Positions 1-9,489 of a stretch of 64,000 nt of DNA are shown piece by piece. The notes beneath the pieces are model-generated. The model was given only the letters and a program-made list of their open reading frames with translations, had not been told where the DNA came from and searched no databases. The stretch is taken from contig NZ_CP095390.1 in assembly GCF_023008585.1 (NCBI RefSeq), positions 2,046,001 to 2,110,000 of the forward strand. Direction: 5' to 3'. A program made the translations under genes and the position numbers. Positions within the stretch are counted from its first letter, which is position 1. Every line of letters begins with the position of its first letter. The DNA comes from Natribaculum breve (lineage in GTDB: Archaea; Halobacteriota; Halobacteria; Halobacteriales; Natrialbaceae).

Positions 1-1466
1 TGCAGCGGGAAGACGCCGACGAACGTGGGCGCGACTTCAGGGTCGAGCTCGAGGTAGGTCCGCTCCTCGCCGTCGACCTCGTCCTCGCGGTAGGCGTGGT
101 GGAGGACGGTGTAGACGAGCCGGTCGACGCCGAAGGAGGGTTCGACGACGTTGGGGACGATGTGTTCGCCGGCGATCGTCTCCTCGTCGACGGAGAAGCC
201 ACACCGTTCGACGGGAATCTCGTGGGTCTCGCCCTCGAGGTCGACCTCGACGGCGTCGCCGTCGAACGCCGCGCGGTCGCGTTCGGCCAGCTCCTCGAGT
301 TTCTCGACGACCGCGGCGGCGTCGCCGCCGAACTCCGGCCCGAGGTAGCTCATGTCGGGGTCGACGGTGGCGCGCTCGACGGTCTTCGGTTCGTCGTACT
401 GCTTGAAGATCGTGAACCGCTCGTCGGAGTGGGCCTGGTGTTTCGAGAGGTCGTAGTTGCCGCGGTGGGCGAAGCCGGCGATCTCGATCCAGTTGCCGTC
501 GATCTCGCTTTCGGCGTCCCAGCAGTCGCTCGCGTAGTGGGCGCGCTCGCCCGAGAGGTGCTGGCGGAACCGGAACCGGTCCACGTCGACGCCGACCGAC
601 TCGTACCACTCCTGGGAGACGCCGAGGAAGTAGCCGATCCACGGGTCGGCGATCGTCCCGTCGTCGACGGCCTCGCCGATCGTCGTCTCGACGGTCGTGC
701 CGTCGTCGGCCTGCTGCTCGGTCGCCGGGTACAGCGTCACCGCGACGTCCGCGACGGCCGAGAGGTCGGGTTCGTCCTCCTGGGGGTCGAGGAACAACTC
801 GAGTTCGGCCTGGGTGAACTCCCGCGTTCGAATAATGGAGCGCCGGGGGCTGATCTCGTTGCGGTACGCGCGGCCGATCTGGGTGACGCCGAACGGCAGC
901 TGGTTGCGGGCGTACTCCTTGAGACGGGGGAACTCGACGAAGATGCCCTGGGCGGTCTCCGGGCGCATGTAGCCGGGCTGGGAGTCGCCGGGGCCGATGT
1001 TCGTCGCGAACATCAGGTTGAAGTTCTCGACGGCGACGCCCGCCAGTCCCGCACCGCAGGAGGGGCAGACGAGTTCGTACTCGGCGACGATCTCCTCGAC
1101 CTCCGGGATCGGGAGGCTCTCTGCGTCCTCGTACTCGGTGTTGTCCTCGACGAGGTGGTCCGCGCGGTGGCTCTGGCCACACTCGGGACACTCGATGAGC
1201 ATGTCGTCGAAGCCCTCGAGGTGGCCCGAAGCCTCGAAGACCGGTTCGGGCATGATCGTCGGCGCGTCGATCTCCATGTGCCCCTCGCCGACGGCGTAGC
1301 GCTCGCGCCAGGCGTCCTCCAGGTTGCCCTTCAGCGCGGCACCCTGTGGTCCGAAGGTGTAGAAGCCGCCGACGCCGCCGTAGGCGCCCGCAGACTGGAA
1401 GAAGTAGCCGCGACGCTTGGCGAGTTCGACCAGCTTCTCGCTCGTGTTCGTCGGTTCGTCGCTCAT
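1..1466 (-). CDS. glyS: Glycyl-tRNA synthetase (3' end beyond window)
   Basis: Class II aminoacyl-tRNA synthetase that charges tRNA-Gly in the cytoplasm. Reading the minus strand from ATG at 1466 gives MSDEPTNTSEKLVELAKRRG, followed by the family hallmarks: a GGFYTFGP-type motif 1 region, two Cys pairs (CPECG and CPSCG) that would bind zinc, a RPETAQGIF stretch and an RNEISPRR stretch of motif 2. The frame stays open to base 1, so the C-terminal anticodon-binding part lies outside the window. About 488 codons are visible, consistent with archaeal enzymes of 550-600 residues. It is divergent from nothing nearby; the small gene at 1644 is on the same strand upstream. The family assignment is firm; the total length is unknown. 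Confidence 0.93.
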   Translation of the reverse strand, partial: MSDEPTNTSEKLVELAKRRGYFFQSAGAYGGVGGFYTFGPQGAALKGNLEDAWRERYAVGEGHMEIDAPTIMPEPVFEASGHLEGFDDMLIECPECGQSHRADHLVEDNTEYEDAESLPIPEVEEIVAEYELVCPSCGAGLAGVAVENFNLMFATNIGPGDSQPGYMRPETAQGIFVEFPRLKEYARNQLPFGVTQIGRAYRNEISPRRSIIRTREFTQAELELFLDPQEDEPDLSAVADVAVTLYPATEQQADDGTTVETTIGEAVDDGTIADPWIGYFLGVSQEWYESVGVDVDRFRFRQHLSGERAHYASDCWDAESEIDGNWIEIAGFAHRGNYDLSKHQAHSDERFTIFKQYDEPKTVERATVDPDMSYLGPEFGGDAAAVVEKLEELAERDRAAFDGDAVEVDLEGETHEIPVERCGFSVDEETIAGEHIVPNVVEPSFGVDRLVYTVLHHAYREDEVDGEERTYLELDPEVAPTFVGVFPL

Positions 1467-1643
1467 CGTACCACGACGGTGCTGTCGGGACTCGTTCGGT
1501 GGCCGTTCGACCGGCTCGACCGATCGTCGGTCGACCGCGGCGAACGATGCTCGGCGATACTGATCATACGTACGCGTAACGTGAAACGCAGTATAAAAGT
1601 CACTTTCGTCGCGCGACAGTCGGACTCGAGTGAGTATTCGTCG

Positions 1644-1904
1644 TCATTCCTCGTCGTCGGCGCGCGACTCGTGGACGTTGTACGCGCCACCGGCGTAGGG
1701 ATCGGACTCCGCGTCGTACGACAGTTCGCTGCGCTCGAAGAGGTACACGAAGAAGCCGAAGATCGGAACCAGCAGAACGATCGCGGCCCACTTTTCGGGT
1801 CTCATCCCCACTCTGCCCGCGTCGTAGTAGGTGAACACGGAGAGGCCGACGAGCCACGCGAGCGGAATCCCGACGATGACGAGCAACAGCAGTACGTCGT
1901 TCAT
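1644..1904 (-). CDS. Small membrane protein, PLDc_N-like
   Basis: Predicted 86-residue membrane protein starting at ATG 1904 (an upstream in-frame ATG at 1919 would add five residues). Two hydrophobic segments are separated by a short polar loop: the first around residues 4-24, the second around 41-60. The second segment, of the form W-A-A-I-V-L-L-V-P-I-F-G-F-F-V-Y-L, resembles the cardiolipin-synthase/phospholipase-D N-terminal domain that also occurs alone in many haloarchaea. The tail is acidic and probably cytoplasmic. No enzymatic HKD motif is present, so it is not a phospholipase itself. Role unknown. It lies 177 bp upstream of glyS on the same strand. Confidence 0.7.
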   Translation of the reverse strand: MNDVLLLLVIVGIPLAWLVGLSVFTYYDAGRVGMRPEKWAAIVLLVPIFGFFVYLFERSELSYDAESDPYAGGAYNVHESRADDEE

Positions 1905-1976
1905 GGTAGTAGCTAGCACCCACCGACCGTAAATTGACTGCCCGCTTCGAGACCGAATCGATGCGAGAACGATCCG

Positions 1977-2021
1977 GCGTCTACTCGCCGTGGACCGCGA
2001 AGTCGATCGCCGCTCCCTGTC
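1977..2021. repeat. Partial duplication of the thiolase 3' end
   Basis: These 45 bases are identical to 2096-2140, which encode the last residues and stop codon ([16 protein letters not shown]) of the neighbouring thiolase on the minus strand. The copy lies 119 bp downstream of the true gene end. Similarity continues a few bases further (AACGATC shared on one side). It is a non-coding remnant of a local duplication, not part of any gene. Confidence 0.85.
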
Positions 2022-2099
2022 GCGACCACCTTTTGACTCGGTCAGCCGCGTCGCGGCTTCCCTCGCAAAATCTGGACCAAAACGCGAACGATCGGGCGT

Positions 2100-3242
2100 C
2101 TACTCGCCGTGGACCGCGAAGTCGATCGCCGCTCCCTGTCCGAAGCCGACACAGAGCGTCGCCAGTCCGCGGCCGCCGCCGCGACGGCGGAGTTCGTGGA
2201 TCAGCGTCACGGGCAGGCGCGCGCCGGAGGCCCCGAGCGGGTGGCCGAGCGCGATCGCGCCGCCGTTGACGTTGAACTTCTCGGGGTCGATACCCAGCTC
2301 GTCTCGCGAGTAGACGGTCTGGCTCGCGAACGCCTCGTTCAACTCGACGAGGTCGTAGTCGTCGATCTCACGGCCCGTGCGCTCGAGTAAGCCCCGCGTC
2401 GCCGGAACGGGACCGATCCCCATCACGGTGGGATCGACGCCGGCGACGTTGTTCGAGCCGACCTCGGCCATGATCTCGAGGTCGTGTTCCTCGGCGAACG
2501 ACTCGCTGGTCACGAGGACGGCGGCCGCACCGTCGGAGATCTGGGAGGCGTTACCGGGCGTGACCGTCCCGTCGGACTTGAAGACGGTCGGCAGACCGGC
2601 GAGCGTCTCGAGGTCGGTGTCGGGACGGATGCCCTCGTCTTCCTCGACGAGGCCGTCGTCGGTCTCGATGGGGACGATCTGGTCGTCGAACCGTCCTTCC
2701 TCGGTCGCGGCGGCGGCGCGCTGGTGGCTCTGCAGGGCGTACTCGTCCTGTTTCTCGCGGGAGACGTCGTACTCTTCGGCGACCTTCTCCGCGGTCATCC
2801 CCATCTGGAGTTCGGCGACGTTGTACTCTGCGGCGAGTTCCGGGTGGAGGTAGCCGGTGGCCTCGCCCATCGGGACGCGCGACATGTTCTCGACGCCGCC
2901 GGCGATGATGCACTCGCGCTGGCCGGCGCGGATCGCGTCGGAGGCGGAGATGATCGCCTGCATCGAGGAGGCACACCAGCGGTTGATCGTCGTCGCCGGC
3001 ACGGACTCGCCCAGCTCCGACAGGAGCGCGATGACGCGAGCGAGGTTGTTCGACTGCTCGTCGCGCTGCTGGGCGACCCCCCACATGAGGTCGTCGACGA
3101 CGTCGCTCGAGAGGCCGGTCTCGGCGAGGATCTCGTCGATCAGCGGGATCGAGAGGTCCTCGCTGCGGACGTCGGCGAAGACACCGTCTTCTCTCCCCTG
3201 TGGCGTGCGAACCGCCTTCGCGATCACTGGCGTCTGTGTCAT
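2100..3242 (-). CDS. Acetyl-CoA C-acyltransferase (thiolase)
   Basis: Degradative-type thiolase of 380 residues. It catalyses CoA-dependent cleavage of 3-ketoacyl-CoA (or the reverse Claisen condensation) in fatty-acid or acetoacetyl-CoA metabolism. Visible motifs are the nucleophilic Cys at about residue 90 in NRWCASSMQ, the NEAFASQ motif, the GHP motif in [16 protein letters not shown] and the second catalytic Cys in LCVGFGQG near the C-terminus. The start at 3242 ([10 protein letters not shown]) is preferred over an in-frame ATG at 3263 because it begins directly at the conserved thiolase strand. Substrate chain length cannot be read from the sequence. The last 13 codons are duplicated downstream. 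Confidence 0.92.
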   Translation of the reverse strand: MTQTPVIAKAVRTPQGREDGVFADVRSEDLSIPLIDEILAETGLSSDVVDDLMWGVAQQRDEQSNNLARVIALLSELGESVPATTINRWCASSMQAIISASDAIRAGQRECIIAGGVENMSRVPMGEATGYLHPELAAEYNVAELQMGMTAEKVAEEYDVSREKQDEYALQSHQRAAAATEEGRFDDQIVPIETDDGLVEEDEGIRPDTDLETLAGLPTVFKSDGTVTPGNASQISDGAAAVLVTSESFAEEHDLEIMAEVGSNNVAGVDPTVMGIGPVPATRGLLERTGREIDDYDLVELNEAFASQTVYSRDELGIDPEKFNVNGGAIALGHPLGASGARLPVTLIHELRRRGGGRGLATLCVGFGQGAAIDFAVHGE

Positions 3243-3439
3243 ACACTCCCGAACGGACTTCACGGACTTAAATGGCGGTAGAACTGCAGGTGATGTGAAC
3301 GGAGTTTACGGCGCTCTCGCGACCCGAAGGCGCTCGAGACGCGAGCCGTTCGTTCGACGCGAGACGGAGGCGGACGAGGGTGAAACGACTATTTGAGCTA
3401 GGGGTAGCGCCTTGATACTGGCTCTCGCACGTCGGTACG

Positions 3440-5371
3440 ATGACGGACAATCGACAGCTCGCGGCGATCGCCCTCGTCGCCCTCGTCGTCGGGTCGACGG
3501 TGGGGTTCGCGTTCGCCGGCGGGTTCGACTCGCTGGCCACCGCCGACGACCCCGGGAGTGCGACGGCCTTCGACGACCCGACGATCGACCGGTTCGACTC
3601 GAGAGAACAGTTCGCCGCCTACCTTCGCGACTCCCGGTCCTCGAGCGGGATGGCCACGTTCCAGACCCGGGACGTCGCGATCGAGACCGACGACGCCGCC
3701 GTCGAAGAGGAGATGGACAGGGAAGATCAGGCGACGACGGCTGCCGACGGCGACGCCGCGGCCAGTGACAGCGGCGGTGGCGCAGACAGGCACGCCGAGA
3801 CGAACGTCCAGGAGGCGGCCCTCGACGAGCCGGACGTGCTCAAGACCGACGGCGAGACGGTCTACTACGCCGATCGGCGACACCGCGGAACGCTCGGCTC
3901 GACGGCCGTCGTCGACGCGTCCGAGCCAGCCGATCCGTCGGTGACCGGCGAGATCAACACGGGCGGGGAGCTGTTGCTCGCCGACGACACGCTCGTCGTC
4001 TTCAAACGGTCGGCGATCTACGGCTACGACGTGACCGACCGGTCCGACCCCGAGCGGACCTGGACCACCGCGCTCGACGGCCACGTCGAGGCCGCGCGCC
4101 TCTACGACGGCGACGTCTACCTCGTCGTCGCGGATCACGTCTCGCCGGACGATCCATGTCCGATCGAACCGGCCGGCGACGACGGCCCCGAGGTCGCGTG
4201 CACCGACGTCCACTACCCGACCGAGCAAAACGACGCGAACACGGTCTACACGACGATGCGCGTCGATCCCGAAAACGGCGAGGTCGAGGACGCGGTCAGC
4301 TTCCTCGGCTCCTCGCGGACGACGGCGACGTACGTCTCCGAGAACGCGGTCTACCTCACGTACGCCGACGCGCCCTCGCGTGCCGACCTCCGCCTCGAGT
4401 TCCTGCTCTCCGACGGCCGCGCTCACCTGGACGACGAGGCGATCGACCGCCTCGAGCAACTGCGCTCGTACGACCTCTCGGAGGCGGCGACGCGCGCCGA
4501 GATCCGGGCGATCCTCGACGACTGGCGCGCCGGCCTCGAGCGCAGCGAGCGCCGAACCGCAGAGCGCGACCTCGAGGAGGCCTGGAAGTCGTACGCGACC
4601 GAGAACCTGCGCCAGTTCAGCCGGACGGGCGTCGTCGAGGTCGGCATCGACGGCGACCTGGCGGTCGACGCCGCCGGTGCCGTCCCCGGAACGCCGCTGA
4701 ACCAGTGGTCGATGGACGAACACGACGGCCACCTCCGCGTCGCGACGACGGTGCGCGCGCCTGGCGTCGACGCCGAGAACGACCTCTACGTCCTCGACGA
4801 CGACCTCGAGACCGTCGGCTCCGTGACGGGCATGGGCGTCGACGAACGCATCTACTCGGTGCGCTACGTGGGCGAGACGGCCTACGTCGTCACGTTCCGT
4901 CAGATCGACCCCTTCCACGTGATCGACGTCTCCGACCCTGAGAACCCGCAACTCGAGGGCGAACTCAAGCTGCCGGGCTTCTCGACGTACATGCACCCGC
5001 TCGGTGACGACCGCGTGCTCGGCATCGGCGAGGAAGGCGGGAAGGTGAAAGCCGTGATCTTCGACGCCTCGGACCCGTCGAATCCCGTCGTCGAGGACGA
5101 CGTGATCCTCGAGGATCGCTGGTCCGCAGTTCAGGAGTCACACACCGCCTTCCTCATCGACGAGCGCCACGGCGTGTTCTTCCTGCCCGGCAGCGAGGGC
5201 GGGCACGTCTTCGCCTACGAGGACGGCCTCGAGCGGGTGACGACCGTCGAGACGAACGGCCCCGCGATGCGGGCGACCTACCTCGACGACTACCTCTACG
5301 TCTTCGGCGAGGACGAACTCGTGGTCGTCGACGAGACGACCTGGGAGGAGGAGACGTACCTCGACCTGTAG
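3440..5371 (+). CDS. Secreted C-terminal beta-propeller protein
   Basis: Protein of 643 residues with an N-terminal hydrophobic signal/anchor (residues about 7-26, ending FAFAGGF) and an acidic linker. The rest is a large domain of repeated strands with recurring D-x-S-D/E-P-x-N-P motifs (IDVSDPENPQ, FDASDPSNPV), typical of the secreted beta-propeller family distantly related to WD40 (Pfam Beta_propel, COG4880). It should act outside the membrane, perhaps as a scaffold or protease-like partner; no catalytic residues are evident. A helical, Arg/Glu-rich insertion lies around residues 330-395 between propeller blades. It has no operon partner: 77 bp separate it from the next gene. Function unknown beyond the fold. 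Confidence 0.85.
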   Translation: MTDNRQLAAIALVALVVGSTVGFAFAGGFDSLATADDPGSATAFDDPTIDRFDSREQFAAYLRDSRSSSGMATFQTRDVAIETDDAAVEEEMDREDQATTAADGDAAASDSGGGADRHAETNVQEAALDEPDVLKTDGETVYYADRRHRGTLGSTAVVDASEPADPSVTGEINTGGELLLADDTLVVFKRSAIYGYDVTDRSDPERTWTTALDGHVEAARLYDGDVYLVVADHVSPDDPCPIEPAGDDGPEVACTDVHYPTEQNDANTVYTTMRVDPENGEVEDAVSFLGSSRTTATYVSENAVYLTYADAPSRADLRLEFLLSDGRAHLDDEAIDRLEQLRSYDLSEAATRAEIRAILDDWRAGLERSERRTAERDLEEAWKSYATENLRQFSRTGVVEVGIDGDLAVDAAGAVPGTPLNQWSMDEHDGHLRVATTVRAPGVDAENDLYVLDDDLETVGSVTGMGVDERIYSVRYVGETAYVVTFRQIDPFHVIDVSDPENPQLEGELKLPGFSTYMHPLGDDRVLGIGEEGGKVKAVIFDASDPSNPVVEDDVILEDRWSAVQESHTAFLIDERHGVFFLPGSEGGHVFAYEDGLERVTTVETNGPAMRATYLDDYLYVFGEDELVVVDETTWEEETYLDL

Positions 5372-5448
5372 TCGACGCTCGAGCAGAACGGCAAACGTCG
5401 TCTCCGCCGAGGACAACCCTTATTCGGTCGGTTTCGTAATACGTTCCT

Positions 5449-6126
5449 ATGGACGAGAACGCGGCACGGGAACGGGAGACCGCTGCCAGCGGTGACGACA
5501 CGCCGGACGACGATGGGACCGACGCGGCGAGCGAGTCGGCGACGGCTGCGAACGCAGACGGCGACGACGGACCGATGCCGGGCGTTCCCGACCCCGACGC
5601 GGTCGACACAGACGACGAGGTCCCGGCGGACGTCCAGAAGTACGCCCGCTTCCAGAAGATGGACGGCGCACAGTACGAGCGGGTCAACGAGTTCCTCCGG
5701 GATCGAACGTACGTCACGGCCCGCGAGTGGGCCATCGCCCGGCTCTGTTCGGACTTCCGGACCGAGACCGGCGTCGAGATGACCAAGATCGGCGAGAACC
5801 TGCCGGAACTCGTCCCCTTCATGACCGACACCTACACCCCCCAGGCGGTCAACCAGGCCCGGGCGAGCTTCGAGGAGAAAGTCCGGAAGGCCGGCGCGAC
5901 GTTCCTCTACGGCGCGATGTGTGACTTCTTCACCGCCGAGGAACTCGACGACGTGATGTACGAGGCCACCGAGGTCGCGAAGTTCTTACTCGAGGTCGAG
6001 GGCGTCGACCTCTCCGTCGAGGAGGAACTCGAGGCCGAAGAGCGCATCTCGACGGTGATGCGCGAGGTCCGAGAGGCGAGCGAGGAACTGCGTGAGGAAG
6101 GCGAGGAAGCCGATCTCGAGAGTTGA
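5449..6126 (+). CDS. DUF5806 family protein
   Basis: Haloarchaeal protein of 225 residues that I recognise as the DUF5806 family. The first 55 residues are a disordered Asp/Ala/Thr-rich tail. The conserved region begins at VPADVQKYARFQKMDG, is mostly alpha-helical, and includes REWAIARLCSDFRT and a K-I-G-E-N-L-P-E-L-V-P-F-M-T-D segment. It ends in a charged coiled-coil-like helix (EERISTVMREVREASEELRE). There is no signal peptide or membrane segment. The helical domain with a short DNA-binding-like helix pair could suggest a regulatory role, but that is guesswork. It is followed by the palindromic mini-element and a convergent gene. Confidence 0.8.
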   Translation: MDENAARERETAASGDDTPDDDGTDAASESATAANADGDDGPMPGVPDPDAVDTDDEVPADVQKYARFQKMDGAQYERVNEFLRDRTYVTAREWAIARLCSDFRTETGVEMTKIGENLPELVPFMTDTYTPQAVNQARASFEEKVRKAGATFLYGAMCDFFTAEELDDVMYEATEVAKFLLEVEGVDLSVEEELEAEERISTVMREVREASEELREEGEEADLES

Positions 6127-6154
6127 AGAGCTGAACTCTCGTACCGACGGTTGT

Positions 6155-6175
6155 GATACTACCGGACAACAGTCA
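6155..6175. repeat. Solo end of the TACT...AGTA palindromic element family
   Basis: A 21-bp stretch (core ATACTACCGGACAACAGTC) that is repeated exactly, in the opposite orientation, at 40719-40739. It carries the TACT + CCGGAC end typical of the 78-bp mini-element that begins one base after it. Probably a deletion remnant of an older copy. Confidence 0.65.
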
Positions 6176-6253
6176 TACTATCGGACGTAACTGTGTGAAG
6201 ATTCTCGCCACCCCGGGACGGCGAGAATCTTTCACGACTTACGTCCGGCAGTA
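6176..6253. mobile_element. 78-bp palindromic mini-element, copy 1 (MITE-like)
   Basis: Near-perfect palindrome starting TACTATCGGACGTAA and ending TTACGTCCGGCAGTA, with an inner hairpin arm GATTCTCGCC / GGCGAGAATC around a CCCGGG-containing loop. It is identical base for base to 32736-32813. It is flanked by the 3-bp direct repeat TCA (6173-6175 and 6254-6256), a target-site duplication. The right-hand TCA is the TGA stop codon of the minus-strand gene at 6254. Its termini match the IS630-type element of this window (TACT...AGTA, 3-bp TNA duplications), so it is most simply a non-autonomous relative. It lies between two convergent genes and could also act as a bidirectional terminator. Confidence 0.85.
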
Positions 6254-6799
6254 TCAGTTCTCGCCGAAGAACGTCTCCGGCTCCCGGTGTGAGAACGCGA
6301 TCACGCGACGACGCGAGAGCGGCCGGACGTGCGTCTCGAGTTCGCCGCGCTCGTCGGCCAGCCGCGAGAGGGTCGCCACGTCCGAGGGCTGGTAGTACAG
6401 CGGGACGAGCACGGCCTGCTGGGTCGACTCGTCGAGTTCGACGACGAGCGCGAACGCGCTCGCATCGCCGTCGCCCCGGTAGAGTTCGTAGCGCGTGACC
6501 TCGAAGCCGGCGTCGACGAGGTCCTCGAGGTTCTCGAACTCGTCGTCGGGGACCAGTACGTCGAAGCCGACGCGCTCGAGGTCGGACTCGTCCGTCTGCC
6601 GTTCGTCGCGACCCTCGCCCCCGCCAGTCGACCCGTCGAAGCGACGGTCGTGGGAGCCAGGTTGTGGCGTCACGTCTCCCGGGTGGAGTTCGAGCACCGA
6701 CCACCCCTCGTCGCGATACTGGTCGGCGGTCGCCTCGACGTCGTCGACGAACGCCTCCCACTGCTCGAGGACGGCGTCCGGCGGTCCCGCGCTGTTCAT
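6254..6799 (-). CDS. DUF7529-type haloarchaeal protein
   Basis: Acidic soluble protein of 181 residues, a clear paralogue of the one encoded at 13570-14031. Both share an N-terminal W-x2-x2-A-x4-A-x2-Y-R-x-E-G-W motif, a middle VPDDEFENLEDLV / VADDEYDDLEAVV segment, a V-x-E-L-D-E-x-T-Q strand and a C-terminal HVRPLS...FSHxxPxxFF motif. I recognise this as a haloarchaeal family of unknown function (I believe DUF7529). This copy carries a Gly/Asp/Arg-rich insert near residues 50-72. Its stop codon is one copy of the target duplication of mini-element 1; because its C-terminus aligns with the paralogue, the stop is native. Confidence 0.75.
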   Translation of the reverse strand: MNSAGPPDAVLEQWEAFVDDVEATADQYRDEGWSVLELHPGDVTPQPGSHDRRFDGSTGGGEGRDERQTDESDLERVGFDVLVPDDEFENLEDLVDAGFEVTRYELYRGDGDASAFALVVELDESTQQAVLVPLYYQPSDVATLSRLADERGELETHVRPLSRRRVIAFSHREPETFFGEN

Positions 6800-6888
6800 G
6801 TCCGGTCAGGTGCGCGCGAGCGGCAAAAGCATTCCTCTCATCGGTGGAAAATAAAGATATTAGTTGACAGGGGACATTCGCGCCAGTA

Positions 6889-9351
6889 GTGACGTCCTTA
6901 CTCTCGCTTTCGAACCTGCAGACCCACTTCCGGACGGATCGCGGAACGGTCAGGGCCGTCGACGGGATCGACCTGACGATCCGGGAAGGGGAAACGGTCG
7001 GACTGGTCGGCGAGTCGGGAAGCGGCAAGAGCGTGACTGCCCTCTCGGCGATGCAACTGGTCGACGACCCCGGCGAGATCGTGGGTGGGTCGGTCGAGTT
7101 CCACGACGCCGACCTCGCCGACCGATTCGCCGAGTCGTACCCGGATCGCGCCGCCGAGTTCGTGGACGCCGACGCGGGACGGGTCGACCTGACGGCGGCA
7201 CCCGAACCGGCGATGCGCGAGATCCGCGGCAGCGAGATGAGCATGATCTTCCAGGATCCGATGACGTCGCTCAACCCGGCCGTGACCGTCGGCGAGCAGG
7301 TCGCCGAGAGCCTGCTGTTGCACCAGTACGACCGTCAGCGGTCGGACAACTGGTTGAACGCGGTTCGCGAGGTCGCGCCGTCGCTCGGCCGCGACGACGT
7401 CGAGGAGGAAGCCGTAGCCGAGGCCGTCGACATTCTGGAGCAGGTCGGCATCCCCGAAGCCGAGTCCCGGATCGACCAGTACCCCCACGAGTTCTCCGGC
7501 GGGATGCGCCAGCGCGTGCTCATCGCCATCGCGCTGGCCTGTCGGCCGCGCCTGCTCATCGCCGACGAGCCGACGACGGCACTCGACGTGACCATCCAGG
7601 CGCAGATCCTCGACCTCGTAAACGAGTTGCAAGACGAGCTGGGGATGTCCGTGCTCTTTATCACCCACGACCTCGGCGTCGTCGCCGAGACCTGCGACCG
7701 GGTCGCCGTGATGTACGCCGGCGAGATCGTCGAGGAGGGGCCGGTCGAGGAGATCTTCGAGAACCCCTCGCACCCGTACACCTACGCGCTCCTCGAGTCG
7801 ATCCCTACCGAGGACAAAGAGCGCCTCACCCCGATCGAGGGGAACGTCCCCGACCTGATCGACCTGCCCGGGGGGTGTCACTTCGTCGATCGGTGTCCGT
7901 GGGCCGAACCGGCGTGTCGCGCCGAGGTACCCGACCGCCAGCACGGCCCGGAGGGCGTCGACCACCGCGCGAAGTGCATCCACGAGGAGTTCGACGAGCA
8001 GGTCTACGCGGACGAACACGACGGAATCGCCGCGAAGACCGAGGCGAGTTTCGACGAGACGCTCGTCTCCGTCGAGGGGATGAAAAAGCACTTCTCGCAG
8101 GCCGAGGGCGTCCTCGACCGCTGGCTCGGCGACGAACAGCGCCACGTCAAGGCCGTCGACGGCGTGAGCTTCGACATCTACGAGGGCGAGACGCTTGGAC
8201 TGGTCGGCGAGTCCGGCTGTGGAAAGTCGACGACGGGACGGACGATCCTGCGACTCCTCGAGCCGACGGACGGAACCGTCGTCTTCTCGGGGACGGACCT
8301 CGCCGACCTCGACGACGACGCGTTGCGGGAGCGACGAAAGGACATGCAGATGATCTTCCAGGATCCGATGTCGTCGCTCGACCCCCGCATGACGGTCGCC
8401 CAGACCATCGCCGAGCCCCTGAAGGTCCACGGGCTGCCCGAACCCGAGGCGGGCGACGACCGCTCCCAGCGCGAACGCCGCCAGGAGCGGGTCGACGACC
8501 TGCTCGAGGCCGTCGGACTCGACGTCTCCCAGCGGAGTCGCTACCCCCACGAGATGTCCGGCGGTCAGCGCCAGCGCGTCGGCATCGCGCGGGCGCTCGC
8601 GGTCGACCCCGACTTCATCGTCGCCGACGAACCCGTCTCGGCGCTGGACGTCTCCGTGCAGGCACAGATCATCAACCTGCTCGAGGACCTCCAGGAGGAG
8701 TTCGATCTCACCTACCTCTTTATCGCTCACGACCTCTCGGTGGTCCGGCACATCTCCGATCGCGTCGCCGTGATGTACCTCGGCGAGGTCGTCGAGATCG
8801 CCGAGACCGACGAACTGTTCGACGATCCCAGACACCCCTACACCCAGGCGTTGCTCTCGTCGGTTCCCGAACCCGACCCGGGCGCGGACGGGGACCGGAT
8901 CATCCTCGAGGGCGACGTTCCGAGTCCGATCGACCCGCCCTCTGGCTGTCGGTTCCGGACCCGCTGTCCGAAGGTCATCCCGCCGGCGGACCTCGACGTC
9001 GACCAGGCGGCCTACCGCGAGGTGATGAACTTCCGGGAGCGCGTCGAGGACGGGAGTCTCGCCCTCGAGAGTTACGCTCACGGCGGCGAATCGGCCGAAC
9101 CCGCCGACGTCGAGGCGGTCGCCGACGGCGGCAAACTTGACGGGGCTGCCGTCGTCGACGGCTTCTTCGACGAACCGCTGCCGGCCGACGTCGAGGCGAC
9201 GATCGACGAGGCGGTCGACCTCCTGCTGGCCGACCGGTGGGACGACGCGGCCGCCCTGCTTCGCGAGGAGTTCGAGTCGGTCTGTGAACGTGAGCGGCCC
9301 TCGCTCGAGGAAGACGTTCACCCCGCCGCTTGCCATCTAGACAATATTTGA
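6889..9351 (+). CDS. Peptide ABC transporter, fused DppD-DppF ATPase
   Basis: Polypeptide of 820 residues containing two complete nucleotide-binding domains that drive import of di- or oligopeptides with the permeases downstream. First domain: Walker A GESGSGKS (residues 41-48), signature FSGGMRQR, Walker B LLIADEPT. Second domain: Walker A GESGCGKS, signature MSGGQRQR, Walker B FIVADEP. Each half ends in an oligopeptide-transporter C-terminal region with a Cys cluster ([14 protein letters not shown] and CRFRTRCP) that may hold an Fe-S cluster or zinc. About 100 further acidic residues follow. Translation starts at GTG 6889; no ATG fits the conserved N-terminus. It is the first gene of the dpp set, although 138 bp and a promoter separate it from the binding-protein gene. 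Confidence 0.93.
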   Translation: MTSLLSLSNLQTHFRTDRGTVRAVDGIDLTIREGETVGLVGESGSGKSVTALSAMQLVDDPGEIVGGSVEFHDADLADRFAESYPDRAAEFVDADAGRVDLTAAPEPAMREIRGSEMSMIFQDPMTSLNPAVTVGEQVAESLLLHQYDRQRSDNWLNAVREVAPSLGRDDVEEEAVAEAVDILEQVGIPEAESRIDQYPHEFSGGMRQRVLIAIALACRPRLLIADEPTTALDVTIQAQILDLVNELQDELGMSVLFITHDLGVVAETCDRVAVMYAGEIVEEGPVEEIFENPSHPYTYALLESIPTEDKERLTPIEGNVPDLIDLPGGCHFVDRCPWAEPACRAEVPDRQHGPEGVDHRAKCIHEEFDEQVYADEHDGIAAKTEASFDETLVSVEGMKKHFSQAEGVLDRWLGDEQRHVKAVDGVSFDIYEGETLGLVGESGCGKSTTGRTILRLLEPTDGTVVFSGTDLADLDDDALRERRKDMQMIFQDPMSSLDPRMTVAQTIAEPLKVHGLPEPEAGDDRSQRERRQERVDDLLEAVGLDVSQRSRYPHEMSGGQRQRVGIARALAVDPDFIVADEPVSALDVSVQAQIINLLEDLQEEFDLTYLFIAHDLSVVRHISDRVAVMYLGEVVEIAETDELFDDPRHPYTQALLSSVPEPDPGADGDRIILEGDVPSPIDPPSGCRFRTRCPKVIPPADLDVDQAAYREVMNFRERVEDGSLALESYAHGGESAEPADVEAVADGGKLDGAAVVDGFFDEPLPADVEATIDEAVDLLLADRWDDAAALLREEFESVCERERPSLEEDVHPAACHLDNI

Positions 9352-9456
9352 CGGGAGTGAGAGCAGCCAGCGATCGGACTTCTCGAGAGTGCAACCGGAC
9401 GTTCTTCCCGACGATGACCGGCGTGTACTGCGGTTCAGAGCGGGGTCGATCCGGTA

Positions 9457-9466
9457 CTATTATAAT
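9457..9466 (+). promoter_or_regulatory. TATA box of the peptide-binding protein gene
   Basis: The AT-rich stretch CTATTATAAT stands out in an otherwise GC-rich intergenic region, about 27 nt before the ATG at 9490. This spacing is what a leaderless haloarchaeal transcript needs, and it supports the ATG at 9490 over the GTG six bases earlier. Confidence 0.6.
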
Positions 9467-9489
9467 GTCACTACTACACTTGTGTGTGT

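Noticed and set aside
96..1916. 606-codon plus-strand open frame opposite glyS
   Set aside because: It is an antisense shadow of the GC-rich glyS gene; the minus-strand product has all the synthetase motifs and proper codon use.
7335..7781. Long minus-strand frames across the dpp operon (such as 6898-9336 and 7335-7781)
   Set aside because: Antisense shadows of the ATPase gene; they contain no domain.
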